Assembly (NCBI GenBank): GCA_964628385.1
Contig: CAZVOD010000002.1
Span: 62,001 to 126,000 of the forward strand
Length of the DNA: 64,000 nt
Direction: 5' to 3'
From: JANQPA01 sp964628385
Lineage (GTDB): Bacteria; Bacteroidota; Bacteroidia; Chitinophagales; Saprospiraceae
Position 1 is the stretch's first letter, and every line of letters starts with the position of its first letter. Both the position numbers and the translations under genes were made by a program. A model generated the notes under the pieces. That model worked only from the letters and a program-made list of their open reading frames with translations. It made no database searches and was not told the DNA's origin. This document shows, piece by piece, positions 8,301 through 17,329 of the stretch.

Positions 8301-9559
8301 TTAAATCTGTAAAAAGCCCCCAGCCGAAAGCGATTAGCTGTGCTGATAATTTCCAAACCTTTGAGTGGGGCATTAGGAAATATTTCTCCTCCCAGGCTCA
8401 GGCTTAATTGATGGGTCACTCGATATTGAGCAAAAGCAGAAAAGCTAAAATCCCATGTTCTGGTAAATTGGGAAGGCACTTTAGCGCCATCAGGAAGCTC
8501 AATTAATTGATATACGGGCAAATTGCCAGCGCGTTGTCTTGTTATATTATCCTGCTGTGGATTTTCTACCCCGTCGATAGAAAAAGTTCGAAATTCAAGC
8601 GAGGCTCCCAGCCCGATACTACATCTGGACGTCAACGTGTAATGCAATCCGATTGGTAACCGTAAGGCTTCCACGTTAAAGTTCAATGTTGACGGAAGTT
8701 CTACCTCATCGGGATCTACATTGAATATTCCCGGCATACTTTCATCCTGCATTTCAAAAAGTTCCTTGAATAATTCTGTCCACTCCGAGCTGAGTTGATA
8801 TTTTCCGTACTGCAAGCCCAAGTGAATATTAAGTTTTTTTAAAACGCTTTCTTTTTCTACCCCCAATCCCACAAAATAACCATTGGAGGTATTGGCTGGC
8901 TGAGCAAATAAGTCAAACATCAAACCCCATTTTAACCGGCCAGGATTTTTCCGGGGCTCAATGATATTGGCATTCAGAGAGCTGTCTATCGTGGGATACT
9001 CCAGGAGTTGCCAGTCAGTGCTCAGCAAGCTAGTTCTATTCTTGTCATTTTGTACCAGCCTATTTATTTGTTCTTTTTTTTGAGGGATTAATAAGGGAGT
9101 ATTTTGTAAGATTAGAAGCGGTATTGTCTCGGTATTGCTTTTTCCACTTTTGGGTATTAACTGAGTATTGAGGGGAGCAATTGGCTTACTTTGCAACTTC
9201 TTGTTGCCCGGTTTCGGATTACTTTTAACATTATTCACAGGATTACCAGCGCTAATGGCCGCAGACGTACCGGGCGCATTTATCAACGCTGTATTTTCAG
9301 TTATTCCACTATTCAGCAAAGGAATATGAAAAGAATCCAATAAAGCTAAGGGTATAGTAGCTACAGAAGAATCACCAGAGGGATTCAATTTAAAGAACGC
9401 CCAGTAAAGGATGGGGAGCAATAAGATGCCAGTCCACCACCACCACAATACTCTTTTTTTGTTATTTGTGGGCATCTCTTTATCCAGTAGTCGGTTCATT
9501 TCTGACCAAGCCTCGTCAACGAAAGCTTCATCTATATAGTAACCATCTTTACCCTGCAT
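8297..9559 (-). CDS. Single-TM protein with C-terminal outer-membrane beta-barrel region, sigma-factor partner
   Basis: A 420-residue protein. Residues 1-35 are soluble and acidic, a Trp-rich membrane helix follows at about 37-58 (RVLWWWWTGILLLPILYWAF), then a low-complexity Ser/Asn/Pro linker to about 190. The C-terminal 200 residues have alternating aromatic/polar strands (WGLMFDLFAQP, HLGLQYGKY, GLGASLEFR) and end in FRLGAFYRFN, typical of an outer-membrane barrel end. It starts inside the end of the ECF sigma factor gene (11-base overlap), so the two are translationally coupled. By position the N-terminal segment could act as an anti-sigma domain; I see no ZAS zinc motif. The barrel after an inner-membrane helix is odd topology. 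Confidence 0.8.
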   Translation of the reverse strand: MQGKDGYYIDEAFVDEAWSEMNRLLDKEMPTNNKKRVLWWWWTGILLLPILYWAFFKLNPSGDSSVATIPLALLDSFHIPLLNSGITENTALINAPGTSAAISAGNPVNNVKSNPKPGNKKLQSKPIAPLNTQLIPKSGKSNTETIPLLILQNTPLLIPQKKEQINRLVQNDKNRTSLLSTDWQLLEYPTIDSSLNANIIEPRKNPGRLKWGLMFDLFAQPANTSNGYFVGLGVEKESVLKKLNIHLGLQYGKYQLSSEWTELFKELFEMQDESMPGIFNVDPDEVELPSTLNFNVEALRLPIGLHYTLTSRCSIGLGASLEFRTFSIDGVENPQQDNITRQRAGNLPVYQLIELPDGAKVPSQFTRTWDFSFSAFAQYRVTHQLSLSLGGEIFPNAPLKGLEIISTANRFRLGAFYRFN

Positions 9560-10115
9560 AATTTTTTAAGTTATTATTTTCCCTAATCAACTGTTTTAGC
9601 TTTTTTCGGGCATTGGACAAATGCCATTTTGATGTCCCCTCACTGATATTAAGCATCTTTCCTATCTCAATATGTGTATAGCCATCGATGGCATACAAAA
9701 TGAAGACTTGCCGGGAAGCCTCCGGCAATTGATCTACTAAAGAGAGAATATCTTCCAGATAAAGGCGTTCCAGGGCTGCTTCTCCCACCGGCATATCCTG
9801 GTCCTGGATATCCATGAAATAGACCGACTTATCTTTTTTCCTAAAATGGTCAGACAGGCTGTGAAAGACCAATTTGCGCAACCATCCCTCCAGCGACCCC
9901 TTAAACCCAAAAGTATGGAGTTTTTTGAATGCCCTAAGGAAGCCATTGTTGACAATCATCATGGCAACGTCCTTATCATTGGTATACCGCAGGCACATAC
10001 GCATCATATTTTCGAAGTATTGTCGATACAATAATTCCTGAAAATAACGGTCATTGTTCACACAACCCTCTACCAGCTCTTTTTCCGTATATTTCTGTTG
10101 CCTGGTTTTACCCAT
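9549..10115 (-). CDS. ECF-type RNA polymerase sigma factor
   Basis: A 188-residue sigma-70 family factor. Region 2 covers about residues 20-90, with the core-binding/-10 helices (YRQYFENMMRMCLRYTNDKD and GSLEGWLRKLVFHSLSDHF). Region 4 covers about 125-180 (LPEASRQVFILYAIDGYTH, then the helix-turn-helix EIGKMLNISEGTSKWHLS). Length and domains are those of Bacteroidota ECF factors, which usually answer envelope or surface signals. It overlaps its downstream partner by 11 bases and is divergent from the esterase gene, with 148 bases between them. Confidence 0.93.
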   Translation of the reverse strand: MGKTRQQKYTEKELVEGCVNNDRYFQELLYRQYFENMMRMCLRYTNDKDVAMMIVNNGFLRAFKKLHTFGFKGSLEGWLRKLVFHSLSDHFRKKDKSVYFMDIQDQDMPVGEAALERLYLEDILSLVDQLPEASRQVFILYAIDGYTHIEIGKMLNISEGTSKWHLSNARKKLKQLIRENNNLKNYAG

Positions 10116-10263
10116 TTATATGTTATTAAGGTAATTTACGTTTTGTAAGACGGTTACGCTATGGAATAAGGTTGGGAAGAATTAGCGTATTTTTTAAAAT
10201 TGCTTTTCTACTTTTGCTTTGCTAATTTTCCATTATCAAAAATAACGCCAAGAAAAATTTACT

Positions 10264-11691
10264 ATGAAACAATTAATGGTTTTTATTTATTCACTTTTAT
10301 TGTTTGCTGGTATTAGCCAAGCTCAGTTGACTGTAAAAGTGAGCAAGCTCCCTGACAACAGTTCCCCAAGAATGAACATTTATGTGGCCGGAACTTTCAA
10401 CAACTGGACGCCGGGTAATGAAGACTTTAAAATGGAAAAAATGCCGGATGGCAGCTATGCAATAACTTTAGAACCTCAAGGCGGAGAAGTTCGATTTAAG
10501 TTCACCAGAGGCAGCTGGGCCACGGTAGAAGGTGATGCCAATGGAGAATTCAGACCAGACAGGACGCTCACATACAATGGCGGAGAACAGACTATTTTTT
10601 GTAATATAAAAAATTGGGAAGGAGCCGGTAGTAACGATAAAAGTACTGCCAGCGAAAATGTGTTAGTTATCAATTCCAATTTTCAGATGCCACAATTGAA
10701 CAGAAGTCGCAAGTTATGGGTGTATTTACCACCGGATTATCATCATAGCGATAAGGAATATCCGGTTATTTATATGCAGGACGGACAAAATATGTTTGAT
10801 AAGGCTACTAGTTTTTCCGGGGAGTGGCAAGTAGACGAATCCCTAAACCAGCTGCACGAGCAAAAACGGATGGGCTTCATCGTCGTGGCTATTGATAATG
10901 GTGCTCAACTGCGTTTTGACGAATATTCGGCCTGGCGCAACCCAAGATACGGAGGTGGTGATGGGAATAAATACATACAATTCCTGATCGAAACCCTCAA
11001 ACCTTTTATCGATAAGAATTTTAGAACCCGCTCTGATCGCGAAAATACAGTTATTGCCGGTTCTTCGATGGGTGGGTTACTATCTCAGTATGCAGTTGTA
11101 GAGCATCCGGATATCTTTGGTAAGGCTATAGTTTTCTCTCCTTCATTTTGGTTCACACAGGAAAGTTTTTGGCATGTAGTCGAAAAAGGAAAACGAGCGG
11201 ATGTAAAAGTTTATATGGTTGCCGGAGTCAACGAAAGAGGCAATATGCTGAGCAATATGTTAGCAATGAAAAGAACTATGCTGGCGCATGGTTTTGAGCC
11301 ACAAGAGGTTTATCTTGATGCACATACTGACGGTGAGCACAGTGAGTGGTACTGGGCTCGTGAATTTCCCAAAGCAGTCAGCTGGCTATTCCAGGAGGGC
11401 AATTCCAGGTCTGCCCAGTCAAAAGAAAAAGAGGATTTTCAAATCTTGCTGACGCGAGAAGGAGAAAAGATTATGAACTTGCACAGTGAAGGGGAGCTAC
11501 CTTCGAAAGTGAGGTACGCCATTTATGACCCTAAAGGCAATCTGATCCAAAAACCCAAAAAAGTTAAGATTAAGGAAAATACGCCAGATGGTGCCAAAGG
11601 CTCCCTCAAGTTAAAAAAGATGGATGATCAGCGCTATTATATTCATTTACTAGATGGTGAAAAAGTGCTGCTGGTAGAAGACCTTAATTGA
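10264..11691 (+). CDS. Secreted esterase with N-terminal glycogen-binding-like domain
   Basis: A 475-residue exported protein with a clear signal peptide ending at about Ala20. Residues 24-113 resemble an AMPK/CBM48 glycogen-binding domain (YVAGTFNNWTPGN, then VRFKFTRGSW). Residues about 125-375 are an esterase-D/Fes-like alpha/beta hydrolase: KLWVYLPPDYH, MQDGQNMFD, nucleophile Ser268 in GSSMGG (266-271), and a likely catalytic His359 in GEHSEWYW. About 90 further residues form an unassigned beta-rich tail. The family cleaves esters such as acyl-sugars or siderophore esters; substrate unknown. TACTTTTG at 10209-10216 fits a -7 promoter element. Confidence 0.88.
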   Translation: MKQLMVFIYSLLLFAGISQAQLTVKVSKLPDNSSPRMNIYVAGTFNNWTPGNEDFKMEKMPDGSYAITLEPQGGEVRFKFTRGSWATVEGDANGEFRPDRTLTYNGGEQTIFCNIKNWEGAGSNDKSTASENVLVINSNFQMPQLNRSRKLWVYLPPDYHHSDKEYPVIYMQDGQNMFDKATSFSGEWQVDESLNQLHEQKRMGFIVVAIDNGAQLRFDEYSAWRNPRYGGGDGNKYIQFLIETLKPFIDKNFRTRSDRENTVIAGSSMGGLLSQYAVVEHPDIFGKAIVFSPSFWFTQESFWHVVEKGKRADVKVYMVAGVNERGNMLSNMLAMKRTMLAHGFEPQEVYLDAHTDGEHSEWYWAREFPKAVSWLFQEGNSRSAQSKEKEDFQILLTREGEKIMNLHSEGELPSKVRYAIYDPKGNLIQKPKKVKIKENTPDGAKGSLKLKKMDDQRYYIHLLDGEKVLLVEDLN

Positions 11692-11851
11692 TATTTCTTT
11701 CCCATAAAACCAGGGTACTCCTGAGCCTTTTCCTCAAGAGCACCCTGCTAATCATATACCGGACTTGTTTAGGAATGAGTCAATACAACAGGTGAAAATT
11801 GATTGTTTTTTTTAACACTATTCTTCTCCTTCACAACAAGTCTACTCAAGG

Positions 11852-13501
11852 TTAGCGCATATTCTTGTAAGAATTGATCAGGCCGTTAGTGGACGAGTCA
11901 TGTGTATTGACTTCTTCTTCTCCCAGCAATTCTGACAGGATGGCTTTAGCCAATTGTTTGCCGAGTTCTACTCCCCACTGATCAAAACTGAAAATATTCC
12001 AGATCACGCCCTGAACAAATATTTTGTGTTCATATATGGCTATTAACTGGCCCAATGTCTCAGGATTGATCTTTTTTACGAGTATGGAATTGCTAGGCTT
12101 ATTTCCCTGAAAAACTTTGAAAGGCAATATTTGCTGGATTTCGGCTTCGCTCTTTCCGAAGCTTTCCAATTCAGCTTTCACTTCCCCTTCTGTCTTCCCT
12201 TTCATCAAAGCTTCCGTCTGGGCAAAGAAGTTAGAAAGTAAAATCGTATGATGCTCCCCTATTGGATTGTGACTTTGAGCGGGGGCAATAAAATCGCAAG
12301 GGATCATTTTAGTGCCCTGATGAATTAGCTGGTAAAAAGCATGTTGCCCATTAGTACCAGGCTCTCCCCAGATGATCGGCCCGGTTTCGTAAGTAACGGG
12401 ATTGCCACTGCGATCTACATATTTCCCATTACTCTCCATATTTCCCTGTTGGAAATAAGCAGCAAAGCGATGAAGGTATTGATCATAAGGCAATATAGCT
12501 TCTGTTTGTGCTCCGTAAAAATTATTATACCAAATTCCGATCAAAGCAAGAATAACCGGAAGGTTCTCTTCAAAGGGGGCAGTTTTGAAATGCAGATCCA
12601 TATCGTGAAATCCCTGCAATAAGTTTTCAAATTGATCAAACCCAATCATGCAGGCAATAGAAAGGCCAATAGCTGAGGTTAGGGAATAGCGCCCTCCAAC
12701 CCAATCTCTAAACTGAAAGATATTGGCTTCATCGATACCAAAGTCGATAGCTCCCGGAACGTTAGTAGAGATGGCAACAAAGTGCCTGGCTACCATATCC
12801 TCATTCTTGGCAGCCTGAAGGAACCACTGACGAGCAGTAAAGGCATTAGTCATGGTTTCCTGAGTCGTAAATGACTTGGAAGCTACCATGAAAAGCGTAG
12901 TTTCTGGATTTACCCGCTTTAGTGTTTCGGCTATGTGTGTACCATCCACATTTGAAACGTAATGAACATTCATCCCTTCTTTCCAATAAGGCCGCAGCGC
13001 CTCAGTCACCATTAATGGCCCTAAATCCGAACCGCCGATACCTATATTCACGATATCAGTAATCTTTTTACCAGAATAACCCGTCCATTCTCCGGAATGA
13101 ATACCATTACAAAACGCTTTCATCTGGGCAAGTACGCGATTAACTTCCGGCATCACATCTTCTCCATCAACCATAATGGGTTCGTTGGAGCGGTTGCGAA
13201 GGGCCACATGTAAAACGGCCCGGTTTTCCGTCTGATTGATCTTTTCGCCAGAAAACATAAGCTGAATGGCCTGCTTCACTTCTGTTTCTTCAGCCAAAGC
13301 CATCAACATTTTCAGGGTATCTTCATGGAGTATATTTTTGGAATAATCCAGTAACAGATCGTGAAAGCGAATAGAAAACCGTTGAAAACGCCCTGGATCT
13401 TGTTCAAAAAGGTCTTTCATATGAACATTTTTCATCGACTTAAAATGCTCTGAGAGGGCTTTCCAGGCTTTCGTTTGAGTTGGGTCAATGGATTTCAACA
13501 T
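11852..13501 (-). CDS. pgi: Glucose-6-phosphate isomerase
   Basis: Pgi interconverts glucose-6-phosphate and fructose-6-phosphate in glycolysis and gluconeogenesis in the cytoplasm. The 549-residue product is full length for the long (E. coli-type) form. Visible signatures are NIGIGGSDLGP (sugar-phosphate binding), VASKSFTTQETM, GGRYSLTSAIG (family signature 1 region), the catalytic-Glu region SNGKYVDRSG and WGEPGTNGQHAFYQ, and the C-terminal signature FDQWGVELGK with the active-site Lys. The ATG at 13501 gives the usual N-terminus. It is transcribed alone, divergent from the CDF transporter. Confidence 0.97.
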   Translation of the reverse strand: MLKSIDPTQTKAWKALSEHFKSMKNVHMKDLFEQDPGRFQRFSIRFHDLLLDYSKNILHEDTLKMLMALAEETEVKQAIQLMFSGEKINQTENRAVLHVALRNRSNEPIMVDGEDVMPEVNRVLAQMKAFCNGIHSGEWTGYSGKKITDIVNIGIGGSDLGPLMVTEALRPYWKEGMNVHYVSNVDGTHIAETLKRVNPETTLFMVASKSFTTQETMTNAFTARQWFLQAAKNEDMVARHFVAISTNVPGAIDFGIDEANIFQFRDWVGGRYSLTSAIGLSIACMIGFDQFENLLQGFHDMDLHFKTAPFEENLPVILALIGIWYNNFYGAQTEAILPYDQYLHRFAAYFQQGNMESNGKYVDRSGNPVTYETGPIIWGEPGTNGQHAFYQLIHQGTKMIPCDFIAPAQSHNPIGEHHTILLSNFFAQTEALMKGKTEGEVKAELESFGKSEAEIQQILPFKVFQGNKPSNSILVKKINPETLGQLIAIYEHKIFVQGVIWNIFSFDQWGVELGKQLAKAILSELLGEEEVNTHDSSTNGLINSYKNMR

Positions 13502-13548
13502 TAGGATTTTATTTTAATATTTAATCAAGGAATAATGGCTTGCCATTT

Positions 13549-13575
13549 TTTGCGAATAGTATTATCCTATATTTG
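13549..13575 (+). promoter_or_regulatory. Possible promoter of the CDF transporter
   Basis: TATATTTG at 13568-13575 matches the Bacteroidota -7 element, with TTTG at 13549-13552. The 15-base spacing is shorter than usual, so only the -7 box is convincing. The coding start follows about 43 bases later. Confidence 0.3.
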
Positions 13576-13617
13576 CGATAAGTTACCAAGCTATTTGCCA
13601 CAAAAGTTAATAAAACT

Positions 13618-14607
13618 TTGAAGAAACAAACTCACCCAATTACATACCAAACAATTGCAGTAGGGATTAGTGTTCTGCTGACACTAATTAAATTTATAGC
13701 TTGGAATAAAACCAATTCTAATGCTATATTGACGGATGCCCTGGAAAATATCATCAATGTGGTGGCCGGCTGCCTGGGATTGTATAGCTTATGGCTGTCC
13801 TCCAGGCCCAAAGATGAAAACCATCCTTACGGACACGGGAAAATCGAGTTTATCTCTACAGGCTTTGAAGGTGGCCTCATCTTCCTGGCCGGTATTTTGA
13901 TTATCGGTAAAGCTATCAACAATTTATTTTTTCCCACAGAATTATCCAGATTACAACTGGGTATTTTTCTGGTAGCCATATCGGGAGTTGTTAATTTCCT
14001 GACCGGCTATTTTTTACTCCAAAAAGGTAAAAAGCAAAATATACTTGTCTTACAATCGGAAGGCAAACATCTACTGAGTGATGCCTATTCTTCGGTTGGT
14101 CTGGTGGTAGGCCTGTACCTGGTTTATCTGACAGGCATAATATGGCTGGATCACGTATTGGCCATTTTCTTTGGTGCTATCATCCTATATACCGGATTCA
14201 GGCTTCTCAGAACGGCAATAGCAGGTATTATGGATGAGGCAGATTATGCCCTTATCAGTACCATGGTAAAAGCATTGGAGGATAACCGCTCGCCCAACTG
14301 GATTGATGTACATAATTTTAGAGTGATCAAATATGGAAATGCTTATCATGTGGATTGCCATCTTACGCTACCCTGGTATTTCAATATTCAGCAATCTTAT
14401 CATGAAGTACAGCAATTTGAAAAGGTACTCATGGAGCACAATGGCTTCGTGGAAGAATGCTTCATACATGTAGACCCCTGCGGCCCACCGTCAGCTTGCC
14501 TGATTTGCCAAAAAACGGATTGCGATGAGCGAAAAGTAAATTCAGAAAAGTATATCAAATGGAAACTTAGTAATGTTATGAAAGATCAAAAACATGATCT
14601 GGATTAG
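13618..14607 (+). CDS. Cation diffusion facilitator transporter
   Basis: A 329-residue inner-membrane proton/divalent-cation antiporter (Zn, Fe or Mn; metal not assignable). It has about six membrane helices, the metal-site segments TDALEN (39-44) and HLLSDAYSS, and the family motif HPYGHGKIE (69-77) after helix II. The cytoplasmic C-terminal domain (HVDCHLTLPWY) is followed by a Cys-rich tail with CGPPSACLICQKTDC, an extra metal-binding candidate not present in all CDFs. Translation probably starts at the TTG at 13618: the next in-frame Met is beyond helix I. It ends 2 bases from the convergent glycosyltransferase gene. Confidence 0.93.
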   Translation: MKKQTHPITYQTIAVGISVLLTLIKFIAWNKTNSNAILTDALENIINVVAGCLGLYSLWLSSRPKDENHPYGHGKIEFISTGFEGGLIFLAGILIIGKAINNLFFPTELSRLQLGIFLVAISGVVNFLTGYFLLQKGKKQNILVLQSEGKHLLSDAYSSVGLVVGLYLVYLTGIIWLDHVLAIFFGAIILYTGFRLLRTAIAGIMDEADYALISTMVKALEDNRSPNWIDVHNFRVIKYGNAYHVDCHLTLPWYFNIQQSYHEVQQFEKVLMEHNGFVEECFIHVDPCGPPSACLICQKTDCDERKVNSEKYIKWKLSNVMKDQKHDLD

Positions 14608-14609
14608 TA

Positions 14610-16283
14610 TCAACGCTTCATTTCCACCTCATAAAAATCACTGTTAATACTAAAAAGTAATTCACCTCCCGTCAGCATTACAGCCAATTGATAAGTGCCC
14701 TGCGGTAAATCAGTACAATCAACCTTCAAAGGGACCGTAACGGTTTGTTGAGCTTTAAGCTCTTCTAGCGGGCATTCTACATTCAAAGTATATTTTTCTT
14801 CTCCCTGTACAGCCAGGACCCGGATCGATACCGGCCAGGAAGGTTTATCAAAGTCAATATCATGATCATAAGGATTACTCACCGGCACTTTTAGGACTAC
14901 TTCATTACGATTGAATACATCGGGTAAGTTTTCCAAATCAAAAAATACCTTTTGAACAATTTGTATCGGTCCTACCCTACAAAATGTATTCTTCTTACGG
15001 CCCATCTCAAAGAATGATGGCGCTGGACATGCCTGCCATTCATTTAAAGCTATAAGCATCACTTTCTTGTTGTGATAGCGCTTTTCCCAATCCCAAATAT
15101 CAAATTGGTTGCGGCGATAGCTCACCGGAAAGTTCAGAGCCGTAGTTTCATCGCCCGAATAAAAACTGTAAGTAGATGGATCACGATAATGATCCAGAAA
15201 AACAACCGGCAAGTCACCGGCTTGCTCTTGCATGGCTTTCACCCATTCTTCTTTGTGAAATTGGGGTAAGAAGCGTTTGCTCCAATCCGCTACCATAATT
15301 ATCCTGGCAAGGAATAGCAAAACAACCATAAATACGGCCAGGTTGGTGAATAAACGCCGGTACCGCTCCTGATTTTTCAGGTAGTTGAAGCCTAGAAGGG
15401 CCAGCGGTACACACAAAACTGCTGTCCACTGTGGCTCTGGGTGGCCTTTGCCGGTAAAAACAAGGAAAAAGCCCCAAATAGCTATGACATTGAAAAAGAA
15501 AGCCCGTAGTAGAGGTGTTTTTGCTGGTCCCTGCCACAAACTCATAATCCACAAAGGAAAAAGTAGTGGCCCAAAATTCAGTAACTGATTGGCCAGATAG
15601 TTGAGGGTGTGTTTAAGCTGGTAAGGGTCATTCCTACCGACTAGATGATACTTCAGGGAAGGAAACTCCTGCTCAAATTGCCAGTAGAGATGGGGAATGA
15701 ACAGGCAAGCTCCAAAAATGGAAGCCACATAAAACCGGGGGTTACGCAGCAATTTTAAATTGGAAGCCAGCGTAAACAAAATGACTAAAATACCATGGTA
15801 TTTGCTATACAAAAGGAGTGTCATGCAGATACCCAGCAAAAAAGTGTAAACCCATTTTTCTTTGAGTAGAAACTTTTGGTAAATCAAGAAGAATAATGTA
15901 GTAAAAAAAAGCAGAGGCGGGTCAGGGGTTGTGATAAAACCATAAATCTGAAACATCGGCATGGCAGCGAGCAGGGCTATCAACAAAAGCAGGTCCCGTC
16001 GATCTTCTGGCTTCCCGGCCAGAAGCCAAATCAGATACAAATGTACCGACCCCATCATAACCGTTATGAAGCGTACGCCCAACTCTCCGTCGAACAGCCA
16101 GCTGCTCAGTTTTATCATTACAGCCACAGCGGGAGGATGATCAAAATATCCCCAGTCTAATTGTTTAGCATACATCCAATAGTAAGCTTCATCCGGATCC
16201 AACTCCGTTAACGTAGCTTGCAAAAGATTCAACACCGTAAAAACAATAATGATCCAAAGTATGGGAGAAAGCTTTCGCTTCAT
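14610..16283 (-). CDS. GT39/ArnT-like integral membrane glycosyltransferase
   Basis: A 557-residue polytopic enzyme of the PMT/ArnT superfamily, which transfers a sugar from a polyprenyl-phosphate donor to lipid or protein on the outer face of the inner membrane. The first periplasmic loop has the catalytic Asp-Glu in LDPDEAYYW (Asp31-Glu32) and the second motif GYFDHPP (46-52). About ten membrane helices follow, to about residue 330, then a soluble C-terminal part ending in a beta-sandwich-like segment (about 440-557). A membrane protein of this kind is usually in lipid A, glycan or glycoprotein modification; the acceptor is unknown. It is not in an operon with other glycan genes here. Confidence 0.88.
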   Translation of the reverse strand: MKRKLSPILWIIIVFTVLNLLQATLTELDPDEAYYWMYAKQLDWGYFDHPPAVAVMIKLSSWLFDGELGVRFITVMMGSVHLYLIWLLAGKPEDRRDLLLLIALLAAMPMFQIYGFITTPDPPLLFFTTLFFLIYQKFLLKEKWVYTFLLGICMTLLLYSKYHGILVILFTLASNLKLLRNPRFYVASIFGACLFIPHLYWQFEQEFPSLKYHLVGRNDPYQLKHTLNYLANQLLNFGPLLFPLWIMSLWQGPAKTPLLRAFFFNVIAIWGFFLVFTGKGHPEPQWTAVLCVPLALLGFNYLKNQERYRRLFTNLAVFMVVLLFLARIIMVADWSKRFLPQFHKEEWVKAMQEQAGDLPVVFLDHYRDPSTYSFYSGDETTALNFPVSYRRNQFDIWDWEKRYHNKKVMLIALNEWQACPAPSFFEMGRKKNTFCRVGPIQIVQKVFFDLENLPDVFNRNEVVLKVPVSNPYDHDIDFDKPSWPVSIRVLAVQGEEKYTLNVECPLEELKAQQTVTVPLKVDCTDLPQGTYQLAVMLTGGELLFSINSDFYEVEMKR

Positions 16284-16375
16284 TAAAGGTTTTTATTCGA
16301 CTTGTTTCGAAGGGATTTAATCGTGGTAAAAGAACCCTCTTTACCCCATTTCATTTTAATTCCTACGAGACTGGT

Positions 16376-17191
16376 CTATTCATTAAATAGTCTACTCTTG
16401 ATCAACACCTCGTCAAGTGCGTCAAAGGTAAGAAAAAATGAATAACTACCATCCGCATAGGTACCGACTTCGTAAGGATTGTAATGGAATAGAATACCTT
16501 TTTTGTCGATTGAGAAATTTTCCGGCAAACCGGAGTAGGAAGTACTGGCCAGTTCAATAGAAGGCCCGGCATTGATTGGTCTTTTCTCTCTTTTTTTATC
16601 CTGACGGTTGTTAATAATAGCCACAAACTCCTCCATGTCAGTAATGATGTCTTTGAGCTGTAATAACTGCCCGGTCTGGGCGTCGAAATTGAGCATACAA
16701 ACATTACTATTGGGATGAGCCCCACCGGTAAAAGAATAGTTTTCCAACTTTATGCTAACAATTTTATCAGATTGATAAACAATCTTTCCATCTACTTTCA
16801 GTTCCCAGGGAACGGTGAAAAATTCAGAAGCTGTAATAAAATTATCGTACAGGTGGATAAAGCCAACCATGGCACTATCGATATCAGCTACCAGTTTTTT
16901 ATCCAAATCCGAAAATACGGCGAGGCTCTCCAATATTTTTTTCTTCACGGTTTGATTGATCGCATTGACGACAAATTCATCACCATACTTAGCAGTAGGA
17001 TAATTAACAGTGACGGTGGCACAAATATTTTTATTCTCTTTACAACGTAAGGATTGCTTTCTTTTTGAAATTCGTTCAAAAGAAATATTAGCGGAGTTTT
17101 CTTCACCTGTAGACCCCTGGAAAGCACAGGCTCCTAAATAAAAAAATAAACCGACCATAGAAGTTATGGCTAGCAATCTGCGCGTTTTCAT
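16376..17191 (-). CDS. DUF4163/DUF3298 lipoprotein (RsiV-like fold)
   Basis: A 271-residue exported lipoprotein: signal peptide with lipobox L19-G20-A21-Cys22. The rest matches the DUF4163 (about 55-140) plus DUF3298 (about 165-260) arrangement seen in RsiV-type lysozyme-binding domains and many Bacteroidota lipoproteins. Landmarks are the VNYPTAKYGDEFVVNAIN strand-helix, the SFTGGAHPN motif and the terminal YEVGTYADGSYSFFLTFDAL. The family binds lysozyme in Firmicutes; the ligand here is unknown. It is preceded by a consensus promoter and appears to be a single-gene unit. Confidence 0.85.
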   Translation of the reverse strand: MKTRRLLAITSMVGLFFYLGACAFQGSTGEENSANISFERISKRKQSLRCKENKNICATVTVNYPTAKYGDEFVVNAINQTVKKKILESLAVFSDLDKKLVADIDSAMVGFIHLYDNFITASEFFTVPWELKVDGKIVYQSDKIVSIKLENYSFTGGAHPNSNVCMLNFDAQTGQLLQLKDIITDMEEFVAIINNRQDKKREKRPINAGPSIELASTSYSGLPENFSIDKKGILFHYNPYEVGTYADGSYSFFLTFDALDEVLIKSRLFNE

Positions 17192-17267
17192 AATAGTAGT
17201 TTAACTCACTTTTTAAGACGATGAAACAGGTAGATGAGTCACTGTAGTTTCTATCAGCAATTTGAAG

Positions 17268-17299
17268 GAAATATAATAAATACTCCTGCGGTTTTCAAA
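17268..17299 (-). promoter_or_regulatory. Putative promoter of the DUF4163/DUF3298 lipoprotein
   Basis: On the minus strand, TTTG (17299-17296), 20 bases, then TATATTTC (17275-17268; one mismatch to TAnnTTTG). It predicts a leader of about 70 bases before the ATG at 17191. Confidence 0.4.
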
Positions 17300-17329
17300 T
17301 ATTCTACTCAAATAAAATTCAAATTGGAT

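Noticed and set aside
11716..11757. Imperfect hairpin (CAGGGT / ACCCTG) after the esterase gene
   Set aside because: It has a mismatch and no T-run, so a terminator call is not supported.
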